Notes under the pieces: model-generated
The model's input: the letters and a program-made list of their open reading frames with translations, nothing else
Databases searched by the model: none
Told to the model about the DNA's origin: nothing
Shown: piece after piece, positions 43,578 through 55,000 of the stretch
Layout: each line of letters starts with the position of its first letter
How positions within the stretch are numbered: position 1 is the stretch's first letter
From: Dastarcus helophoroides
Lineage: Eukaryota; Arthropoda; Insecta; Coleoptera; Bothrideridae
Reading direction: 5' to 3'
DNA: 64,000 bases
Assembly (NCBI GenBank): GCA_028583605.1
Contig: CM053326.1
Coordinates: 16,356,639 to 16,420,638 of the forward strand
Translations under genes and position numbers: made by a program

Positions 43578-44345
43578 TGTGAAATAATATAAAAATCTCA
43601 CCTGTATGAGGGTTGGCGATGGGATTGATCATTATCAGATTGCGAGTCAAAGCATTTAATTTTTTAACTTTCACCTTCTACCCCTAAATTTTTTCCAGCA
43701 CAATATAATGTTTCAAGACTTTGTTCAGTAAATAATATTTCCTTACATTCAAGCGAAAATAGATATTTTTAGGATGAGACTCTAAACAATAAGTATTTTT
43801 AAAGCAAAACTAAATTGGTTATATATTATATTCATGAAATATCGACATAAAATAAGTAGAAGGTGAAAAAAATGAATATTTTGACTTCGCAATCTGGTAA
43901 TGATTAATCCCATTGACAACCCTCATGAAGGTAATAGTTTAATATTATTTCACTTTTAATGCAAAATATATGTCAAAAACAGCATTATTTCAATACAATT
44001 AAAACCATATGTTGCATTTAATTATTCATATCACTCTACAGAAAAAATTAACCCTAGAGGTAAATCACCTTTTCCACTGAATTTTTTTATAAAACCCCGT
44101 GACAGGTCAATTTTAATTTTTACTTTTCTTAATGACATTGTCAAATGAAATAAAATTTAGTTGTTTAAAAGTAGATATAAAAGAAAAAAAATTAAACCCA
44201 CCTTCTGGCTAAGTAATAGGCTCTTAAAAGCACATTTTATAAGAAATAACGTCGCAATGGTTTTACTAAAAAATTCCAATTTATTCTCGAGATATTAAAG
44301 AAAAACTAAAGGTTATCTTTAGGGGAGAGGAGTTCATCAACTAAA
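43578..44345. repeat. Family E palindromic repeat, copy 1
   Basis: GTATGAGGGTTGGCGATGGG at about 43606 and CCCATTGACAACCCTCATGA at about 43909 are inverted. The arms run from 43578 to about 43690 and about 43855-43945, and outward beyond the LINE insertion (40603-40736 pairs with about 43950-44095). A tail to 44345 has no inverted partner but matches copy 2. Confidence 0.75.
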
Positions 44346-44459
44346 TCACAAATTTAGCATTTAAAAAAATTGTTCATATATTATTTTGATAAAATAATAG
44401 TAATAAGTTGAAAGCGAAAGAAATAAATATTTTGACTGGCAGTGTAATAATGATCAAAT

Positions 44460-45045
44460 CCTTGGGGTTTTTCAAGCGTCATAAAATAAGTGTGTTATGT
44501 TATTTCACTGTTAATACAAAATATATGTCAGAATAATCATTATAGGAATAGGATTGAAAACATATGTTGTGACTTATTTTCCATATCACTATACACAAAA
44601 AATTAACTCACGGTGTTAATCACCCCTTGCAATGACTTTTCTGCAAAACTCCAAGACAGGTCAATTTTTTAAAATCTTTTTTAATAAAATTGCCCAATTA
44701 AATGAAATTCGATTGTTTAAAAGGTGATATACAAGAAAAAATTAAAACTCACCTCCATAAAAATTAAGGGTTTCAACTTTTTGGCATAAGTAATATGTTT
44801 TTAGGAGCGCATTCTTATGGGAAATAATATAGCGTTTGTTTCATCAAAAATTTTTAATTTATTCTTAAGTTATTAAAGAAACATAGTTTTGTGGGGTTAC
44901 CTTTAAGGGGCGGTTTCGCCCCTTAAACCATCAAAAATAAATACGTGTCCAATATTATTTTATGTACTATAACATATCATAAACTGAAACAAATCGGTGG
45001 GGTACACCTCGGGTACTTTCCTTGTAAGTATCAAGAAATAGCACA
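44460..45045 (+). repeat. Family E repeat, copy 2 (right half)
   Basis: Parallels 43940-44345 (AATACAAAATATATGTCAGA, ACATATGTTGTG, AAGACAGGTCAATTTT) and continues further, through a hairpin at 44903-44926, to CACCTCGGGTACTTTCCTTG near 45022. The same 3' portion is present at 63640-63885. Confidence 0.75.
44903..44926. repeat. Perfect hairpin in family E
   Basis: TTAAGGGGCG, loop GTTT, CGCCCCTTAA. The homologous site at 63740-63763 is TTAAGAGGTG, GTTT, CACCACTTAA: one pair changed C-G to T-A on both sides and one position changed to A-A. Confidence 0.75.
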
Positions 45046-45059
45046 ACCTGTAAACTAAA

Positions 45060-46150
45060 AGCCTTTCGCCACTCTTTCAACAAGCTGTAAGTTATGTAAC
45101 TGCCAATCACTGAAAAAATGCACATTAATGTACATTATATTATGTATAGTTCCTTTGATACACATTTGTATATATTTTCTATTTTTTAATAATATTTTAC
45201 CATGACACTTGTTGCATTAAATTAAATAAATAATAATTTTAATATAACGATTTATTAATTTTTTGTACAATTTTATTCGACCGTATTATCTACGATTTTT
45301 TTAATATATACCTTATCATTATTCCTTAATATCGTCAAAATCTGTCTTTTTTGAGAGGAAGTGGCCTAACTATATCTATAGGATAAAGAGAGTATAGTTA
45401 GGTACATTATCTGCTGCCAATTTTATCAGCATTGCGTTATTATAAAGAACCAAAAGTTAGAGGGCTTGAAAAAGAACTGCCTATGGTTTTTGATTTCTTC
45501 CGATCGGACTTCAAATAAACAAGTTATAGCTGATTTTTAAAAATACCGATCCAGTTTCTTCTAAATAAAATCGACGAATTGGAAGTCATTTGTTTTCTCA
45601 GCGGAAAATTGTCACACATTAAATTCTGCACCACTCTGCTCATTTAAGCTTCCTTGTTTTCTTAATAGTTTCCGACTTCTCTGTAGTGAAAACCAAATTT
45701 GATTCAACCTGTACAATATTTGAGTAAAATTTTTACAATGCGATAATAATGTTAATTAAATGAGAGTCATTATAAATATTTAGGAAAGCAACAATTGACT
45801 TTCAAATTTAGCAAAAATTTGTTGTAATATTTTTAATTTTATAAATATTTGGTAGGTGGTTGGTTGTTAAAAAGGAAAATTAGGGAAAAAGCGAATATTT
45901 AATGTCAAGGTCATTTTAGATTTAAATGTAGTAATTAATTAGATAACAGTATGTTCAATGGCTAATAGAGACATATCTGGTGCCAATTATTTTAAATTAT
46001 GATTTGTTCTGCTCCATTTAGTACAGTTCATTTAAATTTGAATGTTATTGGTCATTATTAATTGCACATTATTAATCGGATTCATTACAAACACTATTAT
46101 ATTTTAAATCTGCAAGAATCCATATAAAATAGAAACATTAATAACAATAC
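45060..46150. other. Anonymous AT-rich stretch
   Basis: No element recognised; a weak small hairpin CCTAACTATA / TATAGTTAGG at about 45364-45402. Confidence 0.4.
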
Positions 46151-46161
46151 ATGTAAATATA

Positions 46162-48051
46162 CTGGGTTAGGAAAAAGTCCCGGAACGGCTCGATTACAAC
46201 CGAACGGAACCTCGTATCAACTTTGGGTTTTCGACACTGTATTCAGCGAAATTTTTAGAACTTCTTGACTTGTATTTTAGGACCGTGACGTTATTACGGT
46301 CAGAGGTGTGACATAAGTGTCAATTTTTTTTAATAAAACACCCGGTATATTTTTCGATATTTGTATACTTTAAGGAGTTCCGAATTCAACGATGTAATGT
46401 GGTCTCAATATGGAAAAATTAGAAATTACAATCGTAATTAACAGAGAGCAGTAGATATGACCCCTTCTACCTTCACTCTTTTTTTTACCTTTTTTTTTAA
46501 AAACCAAGACCCACGTAAAAAAGTTGTTTTGTAGTCGTTTAATAAAAACACAGGTCCTAGTTAAGTTGTTCCCATTATTTTATTAGTTTATCTAAGTCGT
46601 GGTATAAATGTCACTGTGACATTACTATTGTAATACTAATTTGTGACTCTAAAAACATGTCTTTAAAATGGCTCAACTAAACGACACTGAATGGATAACT
46701 TTACTCATGATGATTGGATTCGGCGAGAGGCGTCGATCCCTTCAGGAAGCAACTGACCTCTTCAACGATACCTTTCCTGAGCGACACCCGATTTCCAAGT
46801 CGACAGCATGTCGAATTTTGCACAGTTTTGAACATACGGGAAATGTCAGAAATTTGCCAAAAACTGGCCGCCCAAAAACAGCGACAAACGACGGCAGAGC
46901 TTTAGATGTACTGTTAGCTTTTCAGGAGGGGCCTAAAAGGTCAATTCCGAAACTTTCATTAGGAACTGGTAACAGTGAAAGATCCGTTCGAAAAATACTC
47001 AGGAGAAATAAAATACATCCCTACAAAGTCAGCTTAGTTCAGGAACTTGCGAAAGATGACCCTGATTGTCGAATGCAGTTTTGCCAACAAATTATGAATT
47101 TCTTAGACGAGACACCACAGTTTGTAAATCGCATTTTTTTTCCGATGAGGTTACATTTTGTTTAAATGGATTTGTCAATCGTCACAATTGTCGATATTGG
47201 TTTGCTGAGAATCCACATTGGATGGAAGAAATGCGCACACAAAATGTCTGGGCGGGTATAATTGGAACACATGTAATAGGGCCGTTTTTTCTAAATGATA
47301 ATTTAACTAGTGATACCTATTTAACTTTATTACGCGAAAGAGTTATACCCGCTGTAATTCAGATATTTCCCAACCGCGAAAATCCTCAGGTGATCGCAAA
47401 TGACGTGTACTTCCAGCAAGACGGAGCTCCGCCACACTATGCCAGAATTGTAAGAGATTTTTTGGACAATGTCTTTCCCCGGAGATGAATAGATAGAAGG
47501 GGTCATATCGAATGGCCAACTGGGTCACCTGATCTAACCCCTCTTGATTTCTTTTTCTGGGGTCATTTGAATTCTGTGGTATATCTCACAAAAGCTGCCA
47601 CGGTACAAGAGCTTCAAGAAAGAATTCTAGCGGTTGCTGATAATATTACACCTGTTCCTCCAAAATGTTAAGCGGGAATTTGTGGACAGGCTAGCACATT
47701 GTCAGACAGTGAAAGGGTTCCAATTTGAACATTTAATAAAATAAATATTCTCTGTTAATAACGATTGTAGTTTTTCCTTATTGAGACCACATTACATAAC
47801 AGAATCCATACAAACGTTACATCGTTGAATTCGGCACTCTTTAAAGTATACAAATATAGAAATATATACCGGGTGTTTCATTAAAAAAATTAACACTTAT
47901 GTCACACCTCCGACCGTAATGTCGTCACGGTTCTGAAATACATGTCAAAAAGTTCTAAAAATTTCGCTGAATACAGTGTCGAAAACCCAAAATTAATACG
48001 AGGTCCTGTTCGGCTGTAATCGAGCCGTTGCTGGACTTTTGCCCAACCCAG
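46162..48051 (+). mobile_element. Mariner-type (DD41D-like) transposon with long TIRs, 1890 bp
   Basis: Starts CTGGGTTAGGAAAAAGTCC and ends with the inverse AACCCAG; TA precedes (46160-46161) and follows (48052-48053). The TIRs are unusually long, about 290-300 bp (46162-46448 and 47749-48051), aligning through GTGGTCTCAATA and TTAACAGAGA. One plus-strand transposase gene lies between. Confidence 0.9.
46668..47671 (+). pseudogene. Mariner-type transposase (DD41D spacing), frameshifted
   Basis: The start ATG 46668 gives MAQLNDTEWITLLMMIGFGE with an HTH region (SKSTACRILHSFEHTGNVRN, GRPKTA). A second HTH-like block follows (RSVRKILRRNKIHPYKVSLV). The frame shifts in a run of eight T near 47137 and continues as FFSDEVTFCLNGFVNRHNCR (first D), VWAGIIGTHVIGPFF, YFQQDGAPPHYARIV (second D), a TGA stop at 47486, then WPTGSPDLTPLDFFFWG (third D). 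Counting by eye gives 41 residues between the second and third D. One more frameshift near 47660. Two or three lesions only, so among the younger elements here. Confidence 0.92.
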
Positions 48052-48069
48052 TATTGCCTGATAACGATC

Positions 48070-48690
48070 TTACTGCAAATAGTGAAATTAATTATTCTTT
48101 AGTCAAAGAGAATATGTGCCTTTAAAAAAAGAAAAAAATGTAGTTACTGGAAACAAGAACCGACAATTTATTGAAAAATTATTTTTATTTCATTGTAGAC
48201 TCTCTCATCCTGTCTTTCAGATTTTGTCACATTTTTGTTTAAAACTTATGTTCAATTTCTCTCCTTGCTGTCAAAAGGAAGCAGTGCTGCGGCATGTTAT
48301 TACTCCAAGAAAATATGTCACGCTGTTTGTCCACAAGTATTAAAAATTAATATACAAATCTTGTCACCTGAAACCAAAAAAGATTAAAACTACTACAATA
48401 CGTGTTCTAATATGCAAGTAAAACTATGGCAAGTTGATGTATAAGAGTAATTCCCAAAAACTTGCGCAGTGTAAAGAGTGTCTCAGAGTTCTTTCTCAGC
48501 AGGTGGTAAAACTTGCGGCAAGTGGTCGCTGCAATAATTAATTACCTGCAAATTGCAGCATATATGAAGCCGTCAATATTTTTCTCCCTTCAAGTTGCCC
48601 GGGTTGGACGGTATCTACCCTGCCCTACTTCAGTGGGAAATAATGTGGTTACAAAAACGCCTAGTGCAAATTTTCAAGGCGTTTATTGCC
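48070..48690. other. Anonymous, with a PLE-type repeat scrap
   Basis: At 48355-48405, minus strand, TTTTTTGGTTTCAGGTGACA preceded by TTAATC matches the distal part of PLE-type repeat H2 without its hammerhead half. The plus-strand 75-residue frame at 48116 shows no motif. Confidence 0.4.
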
Positions 48691-48699
48691 TTTAAATAC

Positions 48700-49400
48700 A
48701 TATTTTAAGAATGGAGGCAAGTCAAAGTAATTTTTATCCCAAAACCTGGTAAACCTCAAGGTGGGGTGGAGAAGATGTGCGACAGATATATAAGGGATAG
48801 CCCTGATGTACACTACCCTACAAAACATTCAAAAGAACATGCTTTCACTTCCGGAAGATCTAGCTAAACTGCCCTACATTCAGTAGTTACCGGAATCGAG
48901 AGATCCTAGAAGTAAAAGAACATACCCTCGGTATATTGCTGGACATAAAAGGAGCTTTTGAGACACCTAACTTCAATAGCATTTCTCCAGCACTTGAGCG
49001 TTGTGGCTTTGAACTTGTTTTGCTGGAACGCATAGGTCACATACATAAGTGGAGAGCAATACAAGTTACAGTAGGAGACTATACGGTCAGAGGGATCGTA
49101 AGTAAGGGATGTCCGCAAGGAGATGTATTATCCCCCCTTATATGGTTAATCATAGCGGATTACATTATCTGAAAACTTAACGACCGGGATCTCTAAACAA
49201 TTGGCTACTAAGATGATATAACCACTCTGCTTTCAGGTAAGCACAGAGGAGTACATTTTGAGTTAATGCTAGACACCCCAAATATAGTCCATAAATGGTG
49301 TAAAGAACATTTCCTAGCAGCAAACTCTGCAAAGACGAGCAAGGTTTTTTTCACGAAAGAGAGGAAATAAGCACGACGGTTAAGAAGAGTAACAACATGT
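48700..49400 (+). pseudogene. R1/LOA-like LINE reverse transcriptase fragment
   Basis: Reads VIFIPKPGKP, then HAFTSGRSS (stop) TALHSVVTGIERS. The open frame 48936-49172 has LDIKGAFETPNFNSISPAL (first catalytic D), VSKGCPQGDVLSPLIWLI and, past a stop, LN...TIGY, a TAA, DDITTLLSGK: the YADD box with its A codon replaced by a stop. WCKEHFLAANSAKTSKVFFT follows. Motif style (KGCPQGGVLSPLLW) is that of the R1/LOA/I group. No endonuclease or 3' end found. Confidence 0.82.
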
Positions 49401-49590
49401 AAGTTCGACCCCCAAGTGTAATTCAATGCCGGAAGGGGTATTAGCCCCGGAGTAGTTGTTTCTTGTGGATTGGGCTTCAAATATTTAGATTTTTATCAGC
49501 GTACATTATTGATGAAACGTCTATTTATGTTAAAAAATTTTTTTTGTATATTAAAATTTTTATTTTTAGGTTTTTTTTCCCATTGTTCCC

Positions 49591-49640
49591 CTTCCCTGCT
49601 GATGAGCTCAAATGAGAGCGAAACATCGATGTTCAGTGCT
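49591..49640 (+). ncRNA. Hammerhead ribozyme, different family (core intact)
   Basis: CTGATGA at 49599-49605; stem II GCTC (49606-49609) with GAGC (49616-49619), loop AAATGA; GAA 49620-49622; stem III ACAT/ATGT (49623-49632), loop CG; H17 is U, giving a GUU site before 49634. Stem I is only CTG/CAG (49596-49598 with 49634-49636). All conserved core bases are present. Sequence around it differs from the 34.4-kb element, so it is an independent family. Confidence 0.75.
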
Positions 49641-49644
49641 ACAA

Positions 49645-50145
49645 TTTTTTTTAAATATTTTTATATTGTTATAATTTATCAAAAAAAAACAACATATTTT
49701 TCATGTCTAATTTTTAGTCTCTTATTTTTCATTTTTCCTATTCTATTTAAAATAAACTAACCTATTTTTTGTTAACTGTCATAAGGTGACGTTTTAAATA
49801 AATTTAGATATCACGTAGTCATACTTAAAAAAATGTTGTCAACAAAGAATAAAAAAATTAAATATTTTCAAACTGGATCATAGAAATGTTAAATAAAATG
49901 ATTCTCTAATATTATTATAGAAACTGCACATTCTATGTATAAAAATTGTGATGGAACAAATGTCATTTCAGCACTCGTTTAGAATATATATATCTACATA
50001 CCGTTAAGAGTATTAATGTTTTAGCACGGTTTTTGACGAATCAGAAGCCCTTAAGGTTTATTTTAGGACGAAAAATCAAGTAATTTGTTTTTGTTGCTAT
50101 GGTTACATGTAACGTTTAAGGCATTTATTTAAAGCTTGGCGCTTG
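49645..50145. other. Anonymous AT-rich stretch
   Basis: Nothing recognised between the hammerhead and the next transposon. Confidence 0.4.
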
Positions 50146-50150
50146 GAATA

Positions 50151-51513
50151 TCAAAAATTATCTTGGTCAAGGGTGGTTGTGGAATGTAAAACGTGTGTCT
50201 TACTTTAAATTTTTGAATATGTTTTGTTGCGTCAGAATCTGTCAAGCCATTGTGCTGAAATTTTCTAATCAAATTTTTGAATCATACCTCTTACCACACA
50301 GCACAAAATTTCCATGATTGAAGCCTATTTTCGAACGGGTGTGCTAGTTAATGGAAATTGGCAATACAGTCAACGTTTGTGTTTGGACAATTTTCGAGAG
50401 CACTTCCCAATGCGTGCCTTACAAATTGTGTTGAAGTGTTTCGCGAAACTGGTTGTGTGACTCAAAAAAAAAGGTGCTGGTAGACCAGAGTTCGTAGAGA
50501 AGAAGTTGTCAATGACGTTCGTCAACGTATGGAAGAGGAGCCTGGAAAACCTTTGAAACGTCTTTCTCAGGAAATTGGACTTTCTTATGGAACATGTCAG
50601 AAAATTTTAAAGAAAGACTTGAACATGCATCCATATAAGATGCAAACATACCAAGCTCTTCTGCCCGCAGGCCCGCCCAGACGCTATGCTTACTGCCATT
50701 GGTTTCTCAATAATTTAATGAATGACGATCTTCTGGACGAAGCGTGGTTCCACCTTTCGGGATACATCAGTTCTCAAAATATGCGAATGTGGAGCAATGA
50801 TAACCCTCATGTTTTTACTGAATCGCCACTACATGCTCAAAAAATTGGTGTTTGGATGGCAGTTTCTCGCAGAAGAATAATTGGGCCAATTTTTTTCGAT
50901 TTCACCGTCAACGCAGAAAGGTACAGACACAACTTTTTGGCTGAATTTATGCAATAGTTAAACGATGATGAACTTCGGTACGGTTATTTCCAGCACGATG
51001 GTGCAACAGCACATACTACACGAGAAAATATTGCTTTCCTCCGCGAGTTTTTTGATGACCAGCTGATAAATTTGCATACAGAAGTTGAGTTTTCTCCCAG
51101 ATCACCTTGTTTGACAATTAGGAACTATTTTTTTATTTCCTTACTTAAAAACCAAGATTTTCGTAACTCCGGTAAATAATTTGCAAGAACTGCAATAAAG
51201 AATTGTTCAGCAATATGCAACCATAACGCCAGAAATGCTGCAAATCGCTTTTTACAGCATGAGGAGGCGCGTCAACTTGTGCATCGAACAAAACGGGGGA
51301 AATTTCCAACAAATACTGTAATTTAGTTTTTCCTGTTGGTAAAACCGTTATTTCATAACTTGTAGTTCATTATTGTTTTACAACTGAAATAAATAGGTAT
51401 GAAATTTGTAGGTTATTGATGATGTCAGTGTGACAGTGACATAATTATTTTAAACGTAAAGTAACACACACGTTTTACATTTCACAACCACCCTTGACCA
51501 AGATCATTTTTGA
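50151..51513 (+). mobile_element. Mariner-type transposon, 1363 bp, about 50-bp TIRs
   Basis: TIRs TCAAAAATTATCTTGGTCAA and inversely TTGACCAAGATCATTTTTGA, extending through GGGTGGTTGTGG.AATGTAAAACGTGTGT on both sides. TA flanks the ends (50149-50150, 51514-51515). A single plus-strand transposase remnant lies inside. Confidence 0.9.
50320..51330 (+). pseudogene. Mariner-type transposase, third acid replaced
   Basis: N-terminal part MIEAYFRTGVLVNGNWQYS is broken by frameshifts near 50420-50470. The open frame from 50529 has RLSQEIGLSYGTCQKILKKD (HTH), DEAWFHLSGYISSQNMRMW (first D) and KIGVWMAVSRRRIIGPIFF. After a stop at 50955, YGYFQHDGATAHTT (second D) and SPRSPCLTIRNYFF follow. The last normally reads SPDLTPCDYFLWG, so both the SPD and the catalytic D are changed (to C and N). 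The spacing to that position is again 41 residues. Catalytically dead. Confidence 0.88.
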
Positions 51514-51639
51514 TATTGCGGCATAATCTTGTTAAAGGAATTATAGTCTACAACACGTTTGGAATGGTAAATTCCACACTCGCGAAACCGTAACCCTTGC
51601 TCTCGGCTCAGTCTACAAACTTTTCGCTTATGTGGAATA

Positions 51640-51880
51640 TGCCCTGTTTCAACTCAGAAGAGTTTCGCCTCTGGTATGGTGGACATACTGAGTTACCGTC
51701 CCCTGATGTTTTAAAATTTGCCTTTTTATTCTTTCATTTTTGCATATTTCCTTATATTTCCCCTTTTATTTATTGTTTCTTTTCTTTGTTCCTGAAGAAG
51801 CCCCCTACGATTGAGGGCGAAACGTCAAACACTTTTAGTAGTTCTTTGACACGATCCAATCCCGGAAGAAGTATATCCTG
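51640..51880 (+). ncRNA. Hammerhead-like PLE-type repeat (family H3)
   Basis: CTGAAGA (51792-51798), one extra A, stem II GCCC (51800-51803) with GGGC (51815-51818), GAAA at 51819-51822, a two-pair palindromic stem III ACGT and GUC cleavage site before 51827. Stem I could be TGTT/AACA with one mismatch next to the core. As in family H2, the one-base insertion before stem II departs from the canonical fold. Upstream GAAGAGTTTCGCC and downstream ACACGATCCAATC match the repeat at 28937-29320. Confidence 0.45.
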
Positions 51881-51884
51881 TACC

Positions 51885-52320
51885 CATTTCATAACTTGTA
51901 AAATATACTATTAATCTACGATGGGCAGCGACCGATAATTTTTTGAATGTATTAAAGGATCGGCCAATTATTTTATGGCTTATGTGTGGACTCTTAGTAT
52001 TACAAAATCGACTAGGTATGGGCTGGTCTAACAGTTACCACGTATTTGACAGACACTGATGCGGCTGCATCACGTGTTTTATTTAACAAAATAATCAGAA
52101 TAAATCGAATTTAAATTAATTCAGGTTCAAAAAATAATACCTACTTTTAATTGTTGTATTTCAGAAAATATGAACTTCAGTTGTATATACTCGTATGCCT
52201 TTGAAATCAACTTTCCACATAAAATTTAAAACTGAAAAAAAACACGTGTGTCTTTATTATATATTTTATTTAAAGTGATCGATGACATAATTGCAAAAAA
52301 TAAATGTGTAATTAATGTTA
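51885..52320. other. Anonymous stretch
   Basis: Nothing recognised. Confidence 0.35.
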
Positions 52321-52329
52321 ACATTTAAC

Positions 52330-52700
52330 CTGTCCAAGAAATTCTCCACAACATGTTCGCATTCTGCAATAGTAAATTTACTCTTCACTTTATCTATTGT
52401 TACTGCTTTATATTGATTTCTTTTTGCTATATCAGTTAATAGAACAAACTTTTTTCTTCATTTACCTCTATTTCTTCGTCTCCATTATTTAAGGGTTAGA
52501 TGGGATAATTAGGATTTGTGACCTGTCAAATGATACGGGCACCACTCTAACTGTTTGATTAACATATCTGAATTGATCAATAAATCCCTTTGAATTATTT
52601 GCACAAAGGCTAAGTGATAAATTTGTGGTTATCGAATTCAGTAAAGGGTCATTTAGGAAGACCGTAGTTGTAGAATCAAAAGGTACCCTCAAAAAATATT
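52330..52700 (-). pseudogene. Coding-like fragment of unknown family
   Basis: Minus strand reads NDPLLNSITTNLSLSLC, FRYVNQTVRVVPVSFDRSQI and, after a stop and frame change, DIAKRNQYKAVTIDKVKSKF TIAECEHVVENFLD. Amino acid composition and continuity across a single lesion look like former coding sequence rather than noise, but I do not recognise the family. Confidence 0.35.
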
Positions 52701-52709
52701 TGCTAAGTT

Positions 52710-55000
52710 ATGTTTTTATATAACGAAAATGATATTTGCACAATTTTTATTATTACAGATATACATTAATGATGCTCATAAATGGTAGGAATTTATTAAG
52801 CAGTATTTAGTCTATAAATTAATCTGTTAATTGAAACAGCTAAATTAAAGTAAAATTATCATAAGGCGAACAAAATAAATATCTTTTAAAGGGACGGCTG
52901 CAATTTAATTAATTGAATCAAGTGCCTAAGTTGGAAAAGAATGGCGCAAGGGATATATACGTAATTTCAATAAATGACTCCGAAAGTCACCCTTGAAAAC
53001 ATAAATTGTAAAATAAGACACCTTTGCTGTTGCGATGTTTAAAATTTATGAATTTATCTTCTGATATAAAATTCCCTGTAATAAATTTCTTTCTTATCAC
53101 TTTAAACAGAGGAAAATTTAAGCGTTGGAGTTAGAATAGAAATGTCATCTGTATATTGCTCTTCCAAATATTTGTATTTAAATTTAACTTGTGAAAACTG
53201 CAAACAGCTTTAGTATTCTTGCCATCCTTATTATATGTGTGGTATCTTAAACGTTAAAATTTAACGTGTCGCATTTGTTAAAAATTAAAAATTTATTCTT
53301 AATAAGAAAACGTCAACATACAAGGTTTAGCAAGATCATGACCGCTTTGAAAAAAATTGATGTCAGAAGAAACTGAAATAAAAATAAAAGTGAAATATTT
53401 TTTTTTATATTTACAGTCGTATTAATAGAAAATTTATATTCGAAGATGTAACAATTGTAAATTTTTGCATAGTTTATTAAATCGTACACTGTGTTTCTTT
53501 AGTTGCAATGGAGTAAATATTAATTTTTTGTACATTACATAAAACTGCAATAGAAACTTGCAAGACGTTTATGATGAAATACAAAAGCCATTCTATAGTA
53601 TCTAAATGGCTCAAGTGTTTCGAAAATGATGTCAACTAAGAATTTTTAGGCCTAATCTAAATTCAATCTCGAAATCTATCAAATCTCGATTTTATAACAA
53701 ATTTCCGCTAAACCTTTTAAACCTCTAACTTTATACCCAAGACATTGGTGATTTTAAATAAAACTATTAGATGAACTCGAATTTTTGAGAAACTCTTGAA
53801 ATGATACAAAAAAATAATATTTTTGTGCAAATTTTCGAGTAAAGTGTGAGACTTCAATTTTACTTTGAAAGTTGAAAAATAAAAGTACCGATTAAATTTT
53901 TCTAAACCCACAATTTTAGAAATAAAATAAAAGCTTCAACGAAACATATTTTTCCCACTCCCACTTGTATATTCACTGTTTTCTTTATAACTTGCGAGCA
54001 GGATAGAGAGGCCACATCAGACTAGTGAACGGATATAAAATAAGTCACGTTGTGATTGGTCGATTTCATATCCACACTAATGTGACCAATAACGGCATGC
54101 GACAAGAACGAATGTCATGTTTAGATCCAAAATTGTACCATAGAAATTGTTAAGTTGATGTATATACTAAAGAAACTATTTAAAATGAGTGCTTTTGGTG
54201 CACAATCAATAAACTGCATCTCAGTGGACATTTCCGAAGCTGCAAGTGAAATATCCAAGACCCAAGATATTATTATCTTAGAAATCAAATAGAAAATATG
54301 AATTTTCTTACGATAAATTTAAGATGCTTCATTACACATGGACACTTGATATAAAATATATTAGAAAATCTAAATGTCATATGAAAAATTATTGTTAAAT
54401 AGTATTTTTGTTTTTAATGGATCGTAGTCGTGGGAAAAATTCGCTGTACAACTTGAGCGGATTGTCCATATGGCACTCGAACGATTGAGGCACTCCCCCT
54501 ATGGCGTCGTGCTTAAACTTCGTTCTCGTGCGATATTGATATCATATCCGCTCTTGTTGCACAAACTATTAATAAAACTTGTAAAACATAATGTTTGGGT
54601 AATTGCCAAAATCCAAATTTGACCATTCTGATAACCTGATTTCACTTCTTTGCGGAGCGGACCTGACCCGTTGTCTAAACCTTATCATGTCACGTAACAC
54701 AGCTATCGTAGTTATTAGTGGAGATTGAAAATTAAGGCAACTTCATTTTCTCTGATAAAGTTCAATTGAGATTTTATCATTTTCAGGATCAGTAAAATTT
54801 TTTGAATAATTTGGTATGTCACATATGATATATCAAAAGACAAATACAGGCGTTGTCACAAAAATATTATGTTATATTTTTTGGAATAGGAACTTATTTT
54901 TTATGAATATATTATTTACAATAAAATGCAGTTTTCCAGCTCAGGAACATTGACAAGGGAAGTTAACAACTTTATAGGAAAGATGCAGGAAATATTGAAG
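52710..55000. other. Anonymous AT-rich stretch
   Basis: No element recognised. 54010-54090 has an imperfect inverted repeat (CACATNAG...GGATAT / ATATCC...CTAATGTG). Small frames carry no motif. Confidence 0.4.
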
